Source: Wyeomyia smithii | Taxonomy: Eukaryota > Arthropoda > Insecta > Diptera > Culicidae | Length of the DNA stretch: 64,000 nucleotides | Assembly: GCF_029784165.1 (NCBI RefSeq) | Contig: NC_073696.1 | Location: 169,994,912 to 170,058,911 of the forward strand | Direction: 5' to 3' | In this document: positions 63,847 to 64,000 of the stretch, piece after piece | How positions within the stretch are numbered: position 1 is the first letter of the stretch | How the letters are laid out: the number at the start of each line of letters is the position of its first letter | Translations under genes and position numbers: made by a program | The notes under the pieces: generated by a model | Databases searched by the model: none | What the model was told of the DNA's origin: nothing | The model's input: the letters and a program-made list of their open reading frames with translations, nothing else

Positions 63847-64000
63847 GCCCGTGGCTTGCTAGTCGGCTTACCGGCCGTGCACCTCGGGCCTCCCATTATG
63901 TGCTTTGCGTCACGCTTCCCGGCGCACGCTAAGCACTTCGGGGGCTCTCCGCAGTCTTTGCTTTTGTGGCCTGCAGCACCGCACCGCCTGCATAGGGAGC
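63843..64000 (-). pseudogene. R1-type ORF1 C-terminus, element B (partial)
   Basis: The frame entering from the right edge encodes CRRCGAAGHKSKDC, a CX2CX4HX4C zinc knuckle, then CLACAGKRDAKHIMGGPRC, a second knuckle. It ends at TGA 63845-63843, which overlaps the first codon of ORF2. Two or three knuckles at the C-terminus of the gag-like protein are standard for R1-clade ORF1. The rest is outside the window. Confidence 0.85.

Overview
This is eukaryotic, AT-rich, intron-bearing DNA that is mostly transposable elements. The element mix (an R1-clade non-LTR element, a DD37E Tc1/mariner element, tRNA-headed SINEs, many hAT-type miniature elements and long TA and CA microsatellites) suggests a dipteran, most likely a culicid mosquito. 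That assignment rests on remembered family distributions, not on a database match.

Only two ordinary host genes can be supported, both on the minus strand. At 1263-1526 are the first two coding exons of a fatty acyl-CoA reductase-like gene, whose remainder lies off the left edge. Between 30988 and 44683 are three exons of a cadherin that splice in frame (44683-44394, 38296-38184, 32461-30988). They give about five extracellular cadherin repeats, one membrane segment and a cytoplasmic tail. Its two introns, 5.7 and 6.1 kb, are packed with mobile elements.

Layout: 0.8-3.8 kb, miniature-element remnants and the reductase exons. 3.9-14.0 kb, two copies of a 2.5 kb repeat carrying a 125-bp-period array; the second copy is split by a nearly full-length non-LTR retrotransposon (7939-13201). 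14.0-15.0 kb, a 500-N assembly gap and long TA tracts. 15.2-30.8 kb, several long inverted-repeat elements, two recent local tandem duplications (462 and 387 bp), a SINE, and a hAT element with an 8-bp target duplication. 30.9-44.7 kb, the cadherin gene. 44.7-53.6 kb, nested hAT, mariner and SINE insertions and CA-rich arrays. 54.2-57.7 kb, a 1.7 kb tandem duplication that captured part of a hAT element. 57.9-59.3 kb, two more inverted-repeat elements, one holding a SINE. 59.4-64.0 kb, two R1-clade elements on the minus strand joined across a TA microsatellite.

The most striking material is structural. Five hAT-type insertions have exact 8-bp target duplications, and two more have imperfect ones. 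Many of the DNA elements carry a private, iterated motif near their ends; one uses TATCGATA, the site known for the hAT-derived Drosophila factor DREF. One hAT-like element contains a large palindrome with a tRNA-like fold in its loop. The R1-type elements abut TA microsatellites at three boundaries. I found no convincing new multi-gene system.
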